Shown here in pieces: positions 23,521-34,022 of a stretch of 64,000 bases of DNA. Positions within the stretch are counted from its first letter, which is position 1; every line of letters begins with the position of its first letter. This DNA is from Erythroxylum novogranatense (lineage: Eukaryota; Streptophyta; Magnoliopsida; Malpighiales; Erythroxylaceae): the NCBI GenBank assembly GCA_029891385.1, contig CM057231.1, forward strand, positions 18,386,300 to 18,450,299. Direction: 5' to 3'. The translations under genes were made by a program, and so were the position numbers. The notes below the pieces were generated by a model. The model searched no databases, was not told the origin of the DNA, and worked only from the letters and a program-made list of their open reading frames with translations.

Positions 23521-25260
23521 TGTAGGAAAATCCTGGTGTGTGCATCACATACACAAGGTGCGGAAAAACAAAAAGTTTTGTTCCGTGACCTTCCCGAAAG
23601 CTAGGATCCATGTGTCTATATAACAATGTCAAACCATAACGACCAAAAGAGACCGTCTGATCAGAGAACCTAACCGGGGCAAACCCTTTGATCCTGGAAT
23701 AGCTAGAACAAGGTGAAGACTGCTAGATCTTACCTTATTCTTGAAGAGCTAAGGAATCAACGATGGAGGAGAAGCTTGGAGAAGATGAAGCTTGAAGATA
23801 ATGAAGAAGAGACCTTCTCATTTGATTTTTAAAACCCTTCTTTTTAAAACCAACGATCATCAACTCTTCATCTCTTCATTAGCCATTTGTCTTTAACATA
23901 ATTAAAGACATTTAATGCTAAGGTGGAGGTGTTTCCACGTTAGCCTTTATATATATATATATATATAAAGTTAAGATGATAAGGCTCCTCCTCCATCTTC
24001 CACGTTATATATATATAAAGTTAAGATGATAAGGCTCCTCCTCCATCTTCCACGTTGATCATATATATATATATATATATATATTACTTAATTAATTAAT
24101 AAGATATATATATATAAATGCTGGATCGAGATCTATTTAGTCCTATTGCTCTCCATATATTGGATCTCTGTCCAAAACTATTTTACGAATTCTCTGAATC
24201 ACTCTTATGCGTGTGACCCATTAGGTTCCCTATTATGTTGGTCACTTAGATTAACACTTAATCCAAGCAAGTCATGAGCGGTATCTAGCAACACATCATG
24301 ACCTCCAATTGATCGGAAAGTAATTGGTTTGACTAATGAACCTATGTTCATCACGGACCATATCACGAACCTTTCCATAGACAATTACTGTGCAATTCAT
24401 CCTTTCACCATGCTATACCCCACTTGGTTATGAGTATGGGCAAAGTGTCAACTCTTACTAGACTGACTATGTCAAATCTAGTCCAAGTGATATCAGTTCT
24501 TGTCCTAGGACTCATTACTTTATATGTCACTGAAGACATTCTTCATGACATATGAACTCCGGCCAGAGATTTCCAAGTAATGACCCTGACAAGAGGCCAT
24601 GGGTATCATCTTCTGCTATCACAGAAGTGATGAATCCTTTATTGACTACTCAATTACCTTCGAATACCTCAAGCTGTACCCAATCAGCACCCTATGAGCG
24701 TCCTGTGTAAGGAAACAAGGAATGGAGCCAAAGCACAGAATCAGTATCCAAGACATCCTTGAGCACCTCAAGTCTAAGGATATTTGCACCATTGCTATGA
24801 TGAGATTATCACTGACATTAGAATAGGACATCCATGTGATGATCTCATAGCAGGTCATCCAATGTACTTACTACCTCTAGTAAGCATTCACATCTCAACC
24901 CTAAACATCTCATATTTACAGTTTCTGAGATCCACTGCTTGATCAAATCAAGGAGCTTGAGATGTGCTAGTCTCTCCGGATTACCGATATCTAATTTCAG
25001 TAATCCTATGACTAGGGATAATTTAGATACTGACATAATTGCACATGATAGGAATCTCAGTAGTATGATCACATCATAATTTCCTTCATGTTATGTCATA
25101 TATCATGGACTTCATTAATTTGCTTATAGATCAATATCCATTCATAAACAATGAACAACAAAGTAATGAAATATGCCTTTCTTTATTTATTCATAAAGTC
25201 TGTACACAACTTTGTACAAAACGCGCTAAAGGCGATTGCCTTTAGGGCACTACTCTAACA
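23521..25260 (-). repeat. Copia-1 5' LTR
   Basis: Collinear with 15745-17513. It carries a tandem duplication of about 48 bp (23966-24013 and 24014-24060) between two (TA)n tracts that the 3' LTR lacks. It also lacks a segment of about 115-130 bp present there. Confidence 0.88.
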
Positions 25261-25275
25261 GAGTGGGGTGTTACA

Positions 25276-27700
25276 TTTGTTCCTTTATATGTAACTTCTA
25301 AAGTGTGCCAAATTTTATGAATTGTTTCATATATAGAGACTTTATTAAATTTAGTTCTTGCCAATGCACAAAATAAGATGTGTACAACGTTATTATGTAA
25401 GAAAATTAATCTCTTATCCTGATGTTTCCTTTCTTCCTTTAATTTGTGTACACTTTTATTATGTACAACTTTTGCAGGAAAAAAAGAACTGATTGAAACT
25501 ATTTAGCATAAGTTGAAACTTTTAACCATTAATAAAAACCTCATCCTAGTTTTCCAATAAAGGTAATCACTCTCATCAAAGAAAGGTGCTCTACTAATAC
25601 TTTCCTTTTGATTGAATGATGATGACGATGACGCTCCAAAATATTCCATAAAGATTTTGCTATATGATTTCATTAGGAATGCTAGCTTATTAGACTCGCT
25701 CTAATACTACTTATTAATCCTTAATAGGAACCAAAAGAAGTAATGAAATACGATTTTATAAAATTTAGCATATTGGGTGACCAATGTATCAACCAATTTT
25801 ACTACAAACGCTCGATATTTCAAATTTGATAACTTTAATATATATTAGTTGACTACAAACCCATACAGATTAACCAATCCCCCTAACATGTTTTCTAGTT
25901 TTTTACTTCCTTTAGTGAATCTGGATGATGAATTTTTGAGACTATTGATCTCCTTTTCGAAAATCTCATTTTTATGCTTTAATGTGTTTAATACATGATT
26001 ATCATTCATGGTTACATTTTTAGATGCTTAAATGCTATTCAGTTCACTTTTCATCTTTCATTCTCATTCATATATGTATCAAACTATTTTTAACTTCCTT
26101 GATTGTGAAAGATGATTTCTTCCTTTTCTTACTTATGATTTTTAAACTTTTGACTAATTCATCATATGCGAAATTACTATCATTATCATATGAATTAGAT
26201 TTGGATATAATTCATCATCATCTCTAGTAGTAAAGCAGATATAAGCTATCTTTTCTTCTGAATGCTCTTTTCCGATTCACTTATATCATCTTAAGTTGAG
26301 GCTTTAAGTGCTTTCTTCTTGTCCTTCTTGTATTCTCTTTCATACTTCTCACTAGAGGGCATTATGACTTTATGTGGCTAAGTTTTCTATATTTAAAGCA
26401 AATATTATTAGTGGATTTATGTTTTAAATCACCTTGGCCCTCCTTAAAATCCTTTTTTTTAGAAAATTCGTCCTTCAAGAACTTTTTAAAATTTATAGTG
26501 ATTAAGCCAATATCTATTTCATTGCTTTCGCTAGTTTATGTCTTTTCCTCTTCATTTGATTTTGCGTCCTTGAATGCTAAATTCTTTTTCTTTAGAAGTG
26601 TCACTTCTTATTATGAGGGTGAGCTTTAAAGCAACTGGTAAGGCTGTTCCTTTATGACTAAAAGGTCATAGGTTTGATTCATGAAAACAACCTCTTTGTG
26701 AAAGGCAAATAAAAGGCTGCGTAAAATTTATATCCCTCCCACAACCCTCGCAAAGAGACGGGCCTTGTGCATTGAGGTTATTGTTGTTATCATTTCTTAT
26801 TGTCTTTTATAGCCTTATTTAGTAGGAAAGAAAAGATTCAACAAGTTCCTCCAATGATATTTTATTAAACTTTTGGCTTCTTGTATAGCTCACTTGGGCT
26901 TCTCACGTCTTGAAAAGTAACCTAAGCAACTTTCTTAACATTTCAAAATTAGTATAGGTCTTTCCAATACCTTCCAAAGCATTGATAATCTTAATAAATT
27001 TGGTGCGCATATTGGATATACTTTTATCATTCTTTGTTTTAAACAATTCATTAATATGCGAACTTTACTCTCCTTTAGTTAATTTATTCCCTTATGTATA
27101 ACTTCTAAAGTGTGCAAAATTTCATGAGTCATTTCATACATAGAGACTCTATTAAATTCATTTCTTCCTATTGTACAAAATAAGATGTGTACAATCCTAT
27201 TATTTAAGAAAATTAATCTCATATCTTGAGGTTTCATTCTTCCTGCATACTAGATATACTTTCATCATGCTTCATTTGAAACAATCATATTGATGTGTTA
27301 ATATGCTAACTTTACTCTCTTTTACTTGATTTGTTCCCTTATATGTGACTTCTAAAGTGTGCCAAATTTTATAAATTGTTTTATATATAGAGACTTTATT
27401 AAATTCATCTCTTCCTAATGCACAAAATAAGATGTGTACAATCCTACTATGTAAGAAAATTAATCTCTTATCTTGATATTTCCATTCTTCCTTTAATTTT
27501 TGTACACTTTTGTTATCTATAATTTTTGCAGGAAAAATGAACTAATTGAAATTATTTAGCATAAGTTGAAACTTTTAACCATTAATAAAAACCTCATCCT
27601 TGTTTTCCAATAAAGGTAATCACTCTCATAAAAAAAAAAAGGTGCTCTACTAATACAAATTTGATAACTTTAATACAATTTAGTTGACTAAAAACCCATG
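25276..27700 (-). pseudogene. Old SIRE-like copia gag relic with internal duplications
   Basis: On the minus strand, 27120-26840 translates in mixed frames to a copia gag core of the SIRE/Maximus type. Blocks such as LEVIHKG, MRTKFIKIINALEGIGKTYTN and KISLEELVES are recognisable, with several stops. A decayed CCHC knuckle (CFKYRKLSHIKS-stop-CPL) lies near 26360-26420. The 5' gag part occurs three times (27300-27660, 27060-27230 and 25276-25640), so the relic was rearranged before it was hit by the Tekay-like element, whose LTR ends at 25275. A SINE sits at 26613-26793. Nothing here can be expressed as protein. Confidence 0.75.
26605..26801 (+). mobile_element. Au-like SINE with target duplication
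   Basis: 26613-26793 resembles the plant Au SINE: GGGTGAGCTTTAAAGCAACT (A-box region), GGTCATAGGTTTGATTCAT (B-box, 26665-26683), then AACAACCTCTTTGTG, an AAGGCTGCGTA-like block, a GGGCCTTGTGCATTGAGG block and a TTATTGTTGTTAT tail. It is flanked by the 8-bp repeat TTCTTATT (26605-26612 and 26794-26801), a plausible target duplication. The host is the SIRE-like gag relic, whose reading resumes on both sides. It is a tRNA-derived pol III element, diverged from the consensus and likely old. Confidence 0.85.
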
Positions 27701-29100
27701 ATTTTAATAAATTTAAATGCTCAAACTCAATTTTTAATGCAATTATGATTTGAATACTTCCTAAAGTGTTCCCTGAAGAGCGTTTAAAAAATCAAGAGAC
27801 TTTTTCATTAAAACCAAAAGCTTCAATTTCTCTTGATGAATAAAAAGTCTCATGTAATAAAGTGATATAAAATGTTTTTGTGATGAGTCTTTAGAATATT
27901 AAATTGACTAAATGAGATTACAATTAATATTACCAATTAAAGAATAAGCTTGATGTTCTTGTTCTTTTTTTTTGTTTGACTTGGTCTTCACTTTATAAGT
28001 TGCAAAGTTCATCTTTTCTTTCATTAACTTCATGAACCATCTTCTTGAATTGATGACTAAATCTTATTCTCATATTCTTTATCATTAAAATAATAAATTT
28101 ATTAATGATACATATAATTTATCATCAAAATATTGTTTATAACCTCTCTTGCTTCAATAGTTATAATACCTTGTTGTGATTAAAAGTTAAAATGTACCAT
28201 CCTCTGATCATAATACGCTTTCTAGAAAAATAAACAAACAATATCAAAATAGTTTCTTGATAACTTAATAATGTGCTTCGTAGCAAATGATAATATTAAA
28301 CTTGCAAACTTATGTTGTAGAAAGAAAAGTTAGTTTTAAGTTTTAAATTTCAACAAAATGATATCTCGTGTGGGTGGATGGAGGAATTAAAATATCTTTT
28401 ATCTATTTAACACTTATTTTTGATATAAATAAGTATGAGTTACAGTTGATCACCACTGCAGATCATAAAATATTTTTATTTTTAAATATTACTTCGTATT
28501 TCAAATAATATGAGTTACTATGTGTTAATAGTTTATAATTTCAACAAAATGACTAATGTTTCGTGTGGGTGGAGAGAGGAATAAAAAGCTATTTTCTTAT
28601 GATCACATTAAGAACTTTATTTTGGGTTAATAGACATATTTATTCTTATGTTATAAATTGCTACTGCTATTTTAATTAATTTTAAATATAAATAGGCACT
28701 TTTCCCAAAATAAAATCAAAAAGGCACTTATGATTAAAACATGCAAATTATAACATGTTTTCCTTATTTCTTAGATATTATTTCATATTTTAAAACAATT
28801 TATTAGAATTGTTAACATGTTTGCAAAGTGAAAACGAAAAATGTACAAATTTGAATCACATTCATGATTTTGATAAACAAGTCAGTTAAGATGCACATTT
28901 TATTTGTAATGTGCCTTTTGTTTGGTTTGAGTCTTTCATAATCGTGTTTTAAATTACAAATCACTGCGATAAAAAGGGGCGATATAATCTTTACATAGAT
29001 CTTCAAATATTAATTAAGTAAATCTATTGATAATTATCCATAACCAACGGTAAATAATAATAAATTATTGCTTATTGTTGGGTCTACAACCTCATTTTGG
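27701..29100. other. AT-rich intergenic DNA upstream of PDI
   Basis: No gene seen. One imperfect direct repeat stands out: TTTCAACAAAATGA followed by a TCGTGTGGGTGGA-type block at about 28349 and again at about 28541, 192 bp apart. Otherwise it is low-complexity AT-rich sequence. Confidence 0.6.
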
Positions 29101-29159
29101 TTGAAGCTCAAACGTAGTGATGAATATGATAGTCAAGCAGTTGGACCTCTCAAAACGCG

Positions 29160-29168
29160 CCACGTCAT
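29160..29168 (+). promoter_or_regulatory. Candidate unfolded-protein-response element (CCACGTCAT)
   Basis: CCACGTCAT (TGACGTGG core on the other strand) lies 281 bp upstream of the PDI ATG. A second ACGT core (ACACGTCG, 29174-29181) and a CCAAT box (29196) are close by. TGACGTGG-type sites are bound by plant ER-stress bZIP factors (bZIP28/bZIP60), and PDIL genes are known ER-stress targets. Function here is inferred. Confidence 0.5.
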
Positions 29169-29385
29169 GCTAAACACGTCGCGAGATTTATACAGCCAAT
29201 CAACATGCTAACTCCCGTTCAGATTCGAGGCCTCCCAGCTCGAGCAAACCATAGTCCGCCAACTCAGCAATCTACCATTGGGCACACGGTAAGTTCATGG
29301 AGGTCTCCGTACACTAGCATTGAAAATTCCATCTTCCTTCTTACTGTGCTACGTCGTTTCACCCACTGCCTGTAGACTCATTTAT

Positions 29386-29393
29386 TATATAAA
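29386..29393 (+). promoter_or_regulatory. TATA box of the PDI gene
   Basis: TATATAAA lies 48 bp before the ATG. This would place transcription start near 29415-29425 and give a very short 5' UTR. Confidence 0.6.
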
Positions 29394-29440
29394 CAAGAAG
29401 CTCGTTTTAATCTGAGACGGAGGATTTGGGGAGACATAAA

Positions 29441-32298
29441 ATGGAGAGGTACAATCAGATCTGGGTCTTCGTGGGAGCCTTGGCTCTATTCGTCCTATCG
29501 GCGCTTGCCAACGACGTTGTCGTTTTGACGGAAGATAACTTCGAGAAGGAGGTCGGTCAAGACAGAGGAGCTCTCGTTGAGTTCTACGCTCCTTGGTAAA
29601 TATTTCACTTTTGATCGCATAATTTGTGATCTCTTTTCTCAATCAAGTGCTTGTAGCATAATTCTTCTGATTTTTGACTAAGAAATGATGTGCTTCACGT
29701 CGCGATCTGTTTTCGATTTTAATAGTATCTAGTTATTAGTTAGTCTATGTTTAGTATGCTGTGGGAATTGGGATTGCCTTTTTATTTATTTATGTGATTT
29801 TAGTGATTTTTAGCTACCATTAATTGGACGTTTTATTTCGACGTGGCAGGTGTGGACACTGCAAAAAGCTTGCACCTGAGTACGAAAAGCTTGGTGCAAG
29901 CTTTAAGAAGGCAAAGTCTGTCTTGATCGGAAAGGTCAGCTTTTCTGTCGTTTGTGTTTTTGGCTGGTGTTTATTAGGATCCATTGTGGAAATTGTTTTG
30001 GTTTTCTCGAATACGTTGAATGTGGAGCCCTAGGTGAAAAAAATTATTGTAATAGGATTTATGGTTTGAAACGAGGACCAACTTTATCTCTTCCGTTGAT
30101 ATGATTTAGGTGGACTGTGACGAGCACAAGAGTCTATGTAGCAAGTATGGAGTTTCTGGTTACCCAACTATCAAATGGTTTCCTAAAGGATCTTTGGAAC
30201 CCAAAAAGTGAGGATCTTTATACCCATTCTGTCAATTGTGGAATGCGCTTAATTTAGTGATTGCTTTTCCGTTGTTGTTGGTTTATTTAGTTAATCATAT
30301 CAAATATTTTGGTTTTGATAGGTATGAAGGACCACGAACAGTGGAAGCCCTTGCCGAGTTTGTGAATAATGAAGGAGGTAATCATTGTCCTTAATTTTTC
30401 TAATACAATCCTTTAAATCATCCAGAATCTTTTCTCCCGTTGGTCTGTTTACTTATCTTAATTGAATGATGTGGCTCCCGTTGAGTTCGTGAGAAATTGA
30501 ATGATGTGGAAACAGTGTGACTATGGTATAATGAGAAATTTAGTGTATTGATGTTGTTGTTTATGGACTGTCTGGTACTATTATCATGAAAGAAAAGTCA
30601 ATAACTTAACATTGTTTTCTAATGAAATTAAATACAGCTTTACCAAGTTGTTTCATGCGATGATCAATAATTGAAGTTTGTTATCTTTGATGTGATGGCT
30701 GAATGTATGTCCTCAGAGTTGGTCATGGCCAGTAAATGTCTACCGTCATAATCTTGTTGGTGCATATTTTGGGAATTTGATCACCTTCAACCCATGACCT
30801 TTAGAATAACAATGAGAAGTTCCTAATCTGATATATTTGCTTATAGGGACCAATGTGAAGATTGCTGCTATCCCATCCAATGCGGTGGTATTAACAACAG
30901 ATAATTTTGATGAGGTTGTCTTGGACAAAACCAAAGATGTTTTGGTTGAGTTTTATGCACCTTGGTAAGCGTTTGTGTCAGAGGTCAAATACTATGGTTA
31001 TTCTTTTGAAGGTTCTTGTGAATTTGAAGGCATACTAAATAACCTATCTTTTATTTGTTCTTTCAATTCTGATATCATGTTTATTGACATGGAATTGGTG
31101 ATTTTTCCAGGTGTGGTCATTGCAAAAATCTTGCTCCTGTACGTCCATTCTTTCTTCCTTGTTGCTGTACTTAGATGTGTTTTGGGAACAGCGCTCTACT
31201 TGGATGTTTGTAAATGATCTTTCACGTTTTTTTTCCTTCTGTGGCAGACATATGAAAAGGTTGCTACAGCATTTAAATTGGAGGACGATGTAATAATTGC
31301 CAATCTAGACGCAGACAAATATAAAGATCTAGCTGAAAAGTATGCCAGAATTGTTAGTGTTATCTGGAAATATGACAAAGGTATTGGAAACTAATAATTG
31401 ATTAACCAATGTTAATGTGCTCTATATGCAGGTATGGGGTAAGTGGTTACCCAACATTGAAATTCTTCCCCCAAAACAACAAAGCTGGTGAAGACTATGA
31501 TGGGGGGAGAGATTTAGAAGACTTCGTGACTTTTATCAATGAGAAGTGCGGAACCAGTCGTGATGCAAAAGGACAACTTACTTCAAAAGTTGGTATTGTA
31601 TTGAAAACATTGAGGTTTGACCTTTGATTATTATGTACAGGTTTGATCATTATATGCTTACATGTTTATTCCTTCCTGTTGACTGATAGGCTGGTTTAGT
31701 TGATAGTTTAGATGCCTTGGTGAAAGAGTTTGTGGCTGCTGGCAAGGATGACAAGAAAGCAGCCTTTTCCAAAATAGAAGCAGAAGTTGAGAAACTCGAG
31801 GGTTCTTCTGCTAGGTATTTGAGCAATGAGCTTAAAATTCTGGAGAACTGTTTCTCTTTCGTCATTTATCATAGTTGCCTGTTAAGCACAACGTTCAATT
31901 TTTTCTGTCATCCACGATGACTATATATCAACTTTTAACTTCTGCAATTCCCAATAATTTTTCTTCCAAACTCATGACAGATATGGAAAGATCTACCTGA
32001 AAATTGCCAAGAATAGTATGGAAAAGGGTGCTGATTATTCTAAGAATGAAATTAATCGTCTTCAACGAATGCTTGAGAAGGTAAGTTTAATGCATGGATT
32101 ATCTGCTATTTGCTTCTGGTAGCGTACTTAGTAGAAACATGGTTAACGTATAGTAGTTAGTCTAGTGTGGAAGTTTTTGTTCTCATCTATCATACAAAAA
32201 AATCACTTTCCTTATTCGGTTAATTGGTGCAGTCAATCAGCCCAGCAAAGGCAGACGAGTTCACCCTGAAGAAGAATGTCTTGTCTGCATTTACTTGA
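29441..32298 (+). CDS. PDIL2-1: Protein disulfide isomerase, PDIL2-1 type (11 exons, 359 aa)
   Basis: ER thiol-disulfide oxidoreductase that forms and rearranges disulfides in secretory proteins. Exons: 29441-29595, 29850-29934, 30110-30207, 30322-30377, 30847-30964, 31111-31138, 31248-31339, 31432-31588, 31690-31814, 31981-32080, 32233-32298. All introns are GT-AG and the phases join into one 359-aa frame. Residues 1-23 form a signal peptide ([14 protein letters not shown]). Thioredoxin domain a has WCGHC at 52-56, and domain a' has WCGHC at about 171-175. Each active site is split by an intron after the first two bases of the Trp codon, which suggests domain duplication. From about residue 263 there is a helical ERp29-like D domain. 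The C-terminus (KKNVLSAFT) has no KDEL/HDEL, as in this plant subfamily. No disrupting mutation is seen. The gene is probably intact and expressed. Confidence 0.95.
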
Positions 32299-32883
32299 TC
32301 AGATAATTTTTCCAAGCATATTAAAGCTGAAATCATTATCCACCACAAGAGCTAGATGTTTACGTTTATACTTATTAGGGCAGCCGAGGATATCTTCTGA
32401 CATTGGAAACCTTTGCCTTTGATCTCAATCTGAGCATTTGCTCAAACTGACTGTTTTGAGAATCTTGACATGGCCTGTTCAGGGATGTTAGACGCATTTG
32501 TTTAGTTTTTATTCACGGTTACAGAAACTTCAGTATGTGTAATGAATTATGACCTCGAGAAAGCAATGGCCTGTCAAACTTTTGTTAAGCATATGAGTGG
32601 GGTTGCTGGTTGAACAAATGCTGTCAGTATTATTACCCGAGTAAAAAGAAGAAACATAAGATGAGCTGAATCAATAGATGACTTTATTTGCATCACTTGT
32701 AATGGCGTGGCGGTTATTATTGACCAATGCCTGGTATATCAAGTTTTATTTAGCTATAATCAGACATCTCAGAAATCTGAAGAATTAAACCCAAAGGAGT
32801 CATCTAGGACTTTCTGGCTTACATAGGGTGATAAAAAGTTGGCATCTTTGCCTCTATTAAAGATCGGGTTCCCGCGGTGGTAT
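32299..32883 (+). other. PDI 3' UTR and downstream flank
   Basis: No gene seen. The 3' UTR of PDI should end here, but I cannot place the poly(A) site. A chromovirus inserted at 32889, about 590 bp after the stop codon. Confidence 0.5.
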
Positions 32884-32888
32884 GGTAA

Positions 32889-33221
32889 TGATAGCAATAT
32901 AGATCCTAAACCCATATTGACATATGCTAGGAGGAAGAAGGGGAACATGGGCCACAAACCCATGCTGACCTATTCTAGGAAATTTACTAAGGCCGGGAGG
33001 GGTGAGTCATCAAACGGTTAGGATGTTAGTTAGAGGAGAGAGAGGGAAGAATTATGTATGGGATGGGGTTGTGCATGGGAGGGGGTATCTCTAGATTTCA
33101 CTAGTTTTCAGCTGATAGCTGGAGGGGCCGATAGTGGCTGGTTAGCTTGGTCTTGTAGAATTTACTATAAGGCTAAGTCTAAATATAAATAAAATACCTG
33201 GTTTTCATCCATTGCTTATCA
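32889..33221 (+). repeat. Chromovirus 5' LTR
   Basis: 333 bp, TGATAGCAAT to GCTTATCA. It is directly followed by TTGGTGCTTTCATTGAGAG (33222-33240), the presumed primer-binding site. I could not assign the priming tRNA. Confidence 0.92.
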
Positions 33222-33248
33222 TTGGTGCTTTCATTGAGAGACCGGTGT

Positions 33249-34022
33249 ATGCAAACTAGGATGGCATCACAGAAGTGGGAAGCGATGGATGCTCGGCTGA
33301 CAACTGTAGAGACGAAACTGATGGATCATTCGGCTCAACTGGGAAGCTTGCATAAGGGGGTCGATGAACTCTCCAGGGCGTTAGCGGCGATGCACGCCGA
33401 AATGCGAGAGGGGTTCCAGCGCCAGAATGTACACCGATCACCAAAGGCTGGGTCCAGCTCTGTTGATCGTGAGAAATCGGTACAGACGACAGAAGGCAAT
33501 AGCGGTGTGACTTCCACGGTATCGGAGGAGTATCAGCTCCGAGCCAAACGAATAGAGCTCCCTCCATTCCAAGGCGACGACCCGGTAGGATGGGTCTCAC
33601 GGGCGGAAATGTATTTCGCAGTTCAAGGAACACCACCCGAGCTACGGGTACAACTGGCTCAAATCTGTATGGACGGCATGACTTGGCACTGGTTCAAGGT
33701 CCTTTTAGCGTCGAGACCAGAGTTGGATTGGGAGACTTTCAAGAGGGCCTTGTTTGATCGGTATGGAGACCATTATTTAGGGAACCCATTTTCCCAACTG
33801 AAGACGTTGACGCAGAAAGGGACGGTCGATGAATATGTGGAAACCTTTGAGATGTTGATGGTTCAGGTTCCGCCTCTTCCCGAAGACCAGTACATGGGTC
33901 TTTTCCTTGGAGGGTTACGGGAGGAAATTATTTGGAGGTGGCAAGATCGACCCATCTTCGCTTATCGATCGATAGCGGCTCGTCAAGATGGAGAGGAAGT
34001 TAAATCCATCGGCACACTCTAA
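33249..34022 (+). pseudogene. Chromovirus gag (capsid part)
   Basis: The frame starts with ATG at 33249 or, more likely, 33261 (MASQKWEAMDARL). The upstream TTG at 33222 is part of the primer site. A heptad-like N-terminal helix (LTTVETKLMDH...LHKGVDELSRAL) precedes the retrotransposon-gag capsid domain: VGWVSRAEMYFAVQGTP, MTWHWFKVLLA, WETFKRALFDRYG, TVDEYVETFEML, MGLFLGGLREEI. The frame closes at 34022, while the zinc knuckle and protease continue in the +1 frame from about 33988. The switch is a single-base shift near 33985. Because it splits gag before its nucleocapsid, mutation is more likely than programmed frameshifting. Confidence 0.85.

Larger units (their letters stand above)
15740..25265 (-). 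mobile_element. Copia-1: complete Ty1/copia element nested in the Tekay-like LTR
   Basis: The element spans 15745-25260 (9.5 kb) and is flanked by the 5-bp target duplication GAGTG (15740-15744 and 25261-25265). It reads on the minus strand: 5' LTR 23521-25260, tRNA-iMet primer site 23508-23519, a 2-kb leader, gag, protease, integrase, RT-RNase H, polypurine tract 17514-17524, 3' LTR 15745-17513. LTRs start TGTTAGAG and end CCTACA. The LTRs differ by several indels, so the insertion is not recent. Nonsense codons and frameshifts break gag-pol. Confidence 0.92.
11366..25275 (+). mobile_element. Tekay/Del-like 3' LTR (about 4.4 kb), split by a nested copia element
   Basis: The LTR begins TGTAACATCTCACCCC at 11366 and ends GTGTTACA at 25275, giving TGTAACA/TGTTACA symmetry. 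The piece 15745-25260 is a copia insertion with target duplication GAGTG, so the true LTR is 11366-15744 plus 25266-25275. It contains a quasi-periodic stretch at about 13040-13830, in which blocks such as GGGAGTTATGA recur roughly every 180-205 bases. It also has a GTAGATCT-AG-AGATCTAC palindrome (12426-12443) and four AAGTYRACTW words (13883-13964). The 75-104 aa ORFs inside are not supported. Confidence 0.75.

Noticed and set aside
26613..26793. tRNA gene
   Set aside because: Has A- and B-box-like motifs but no cloverleaf. The body and tail match an Au-like SINE and it has a target duplication.
33256..33636. 126-aa antisense ORF in the chromovirus gag
   Set aside because: Shadow of the gag frame on the other strand.
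33985..34022. Programmed gag-pol frameshift in the chromovirus
   Set aside because: The overlap falls before the zinc knuckle, which belongs to gag. A mutation is simpler, and no slippery heptamer is evident.
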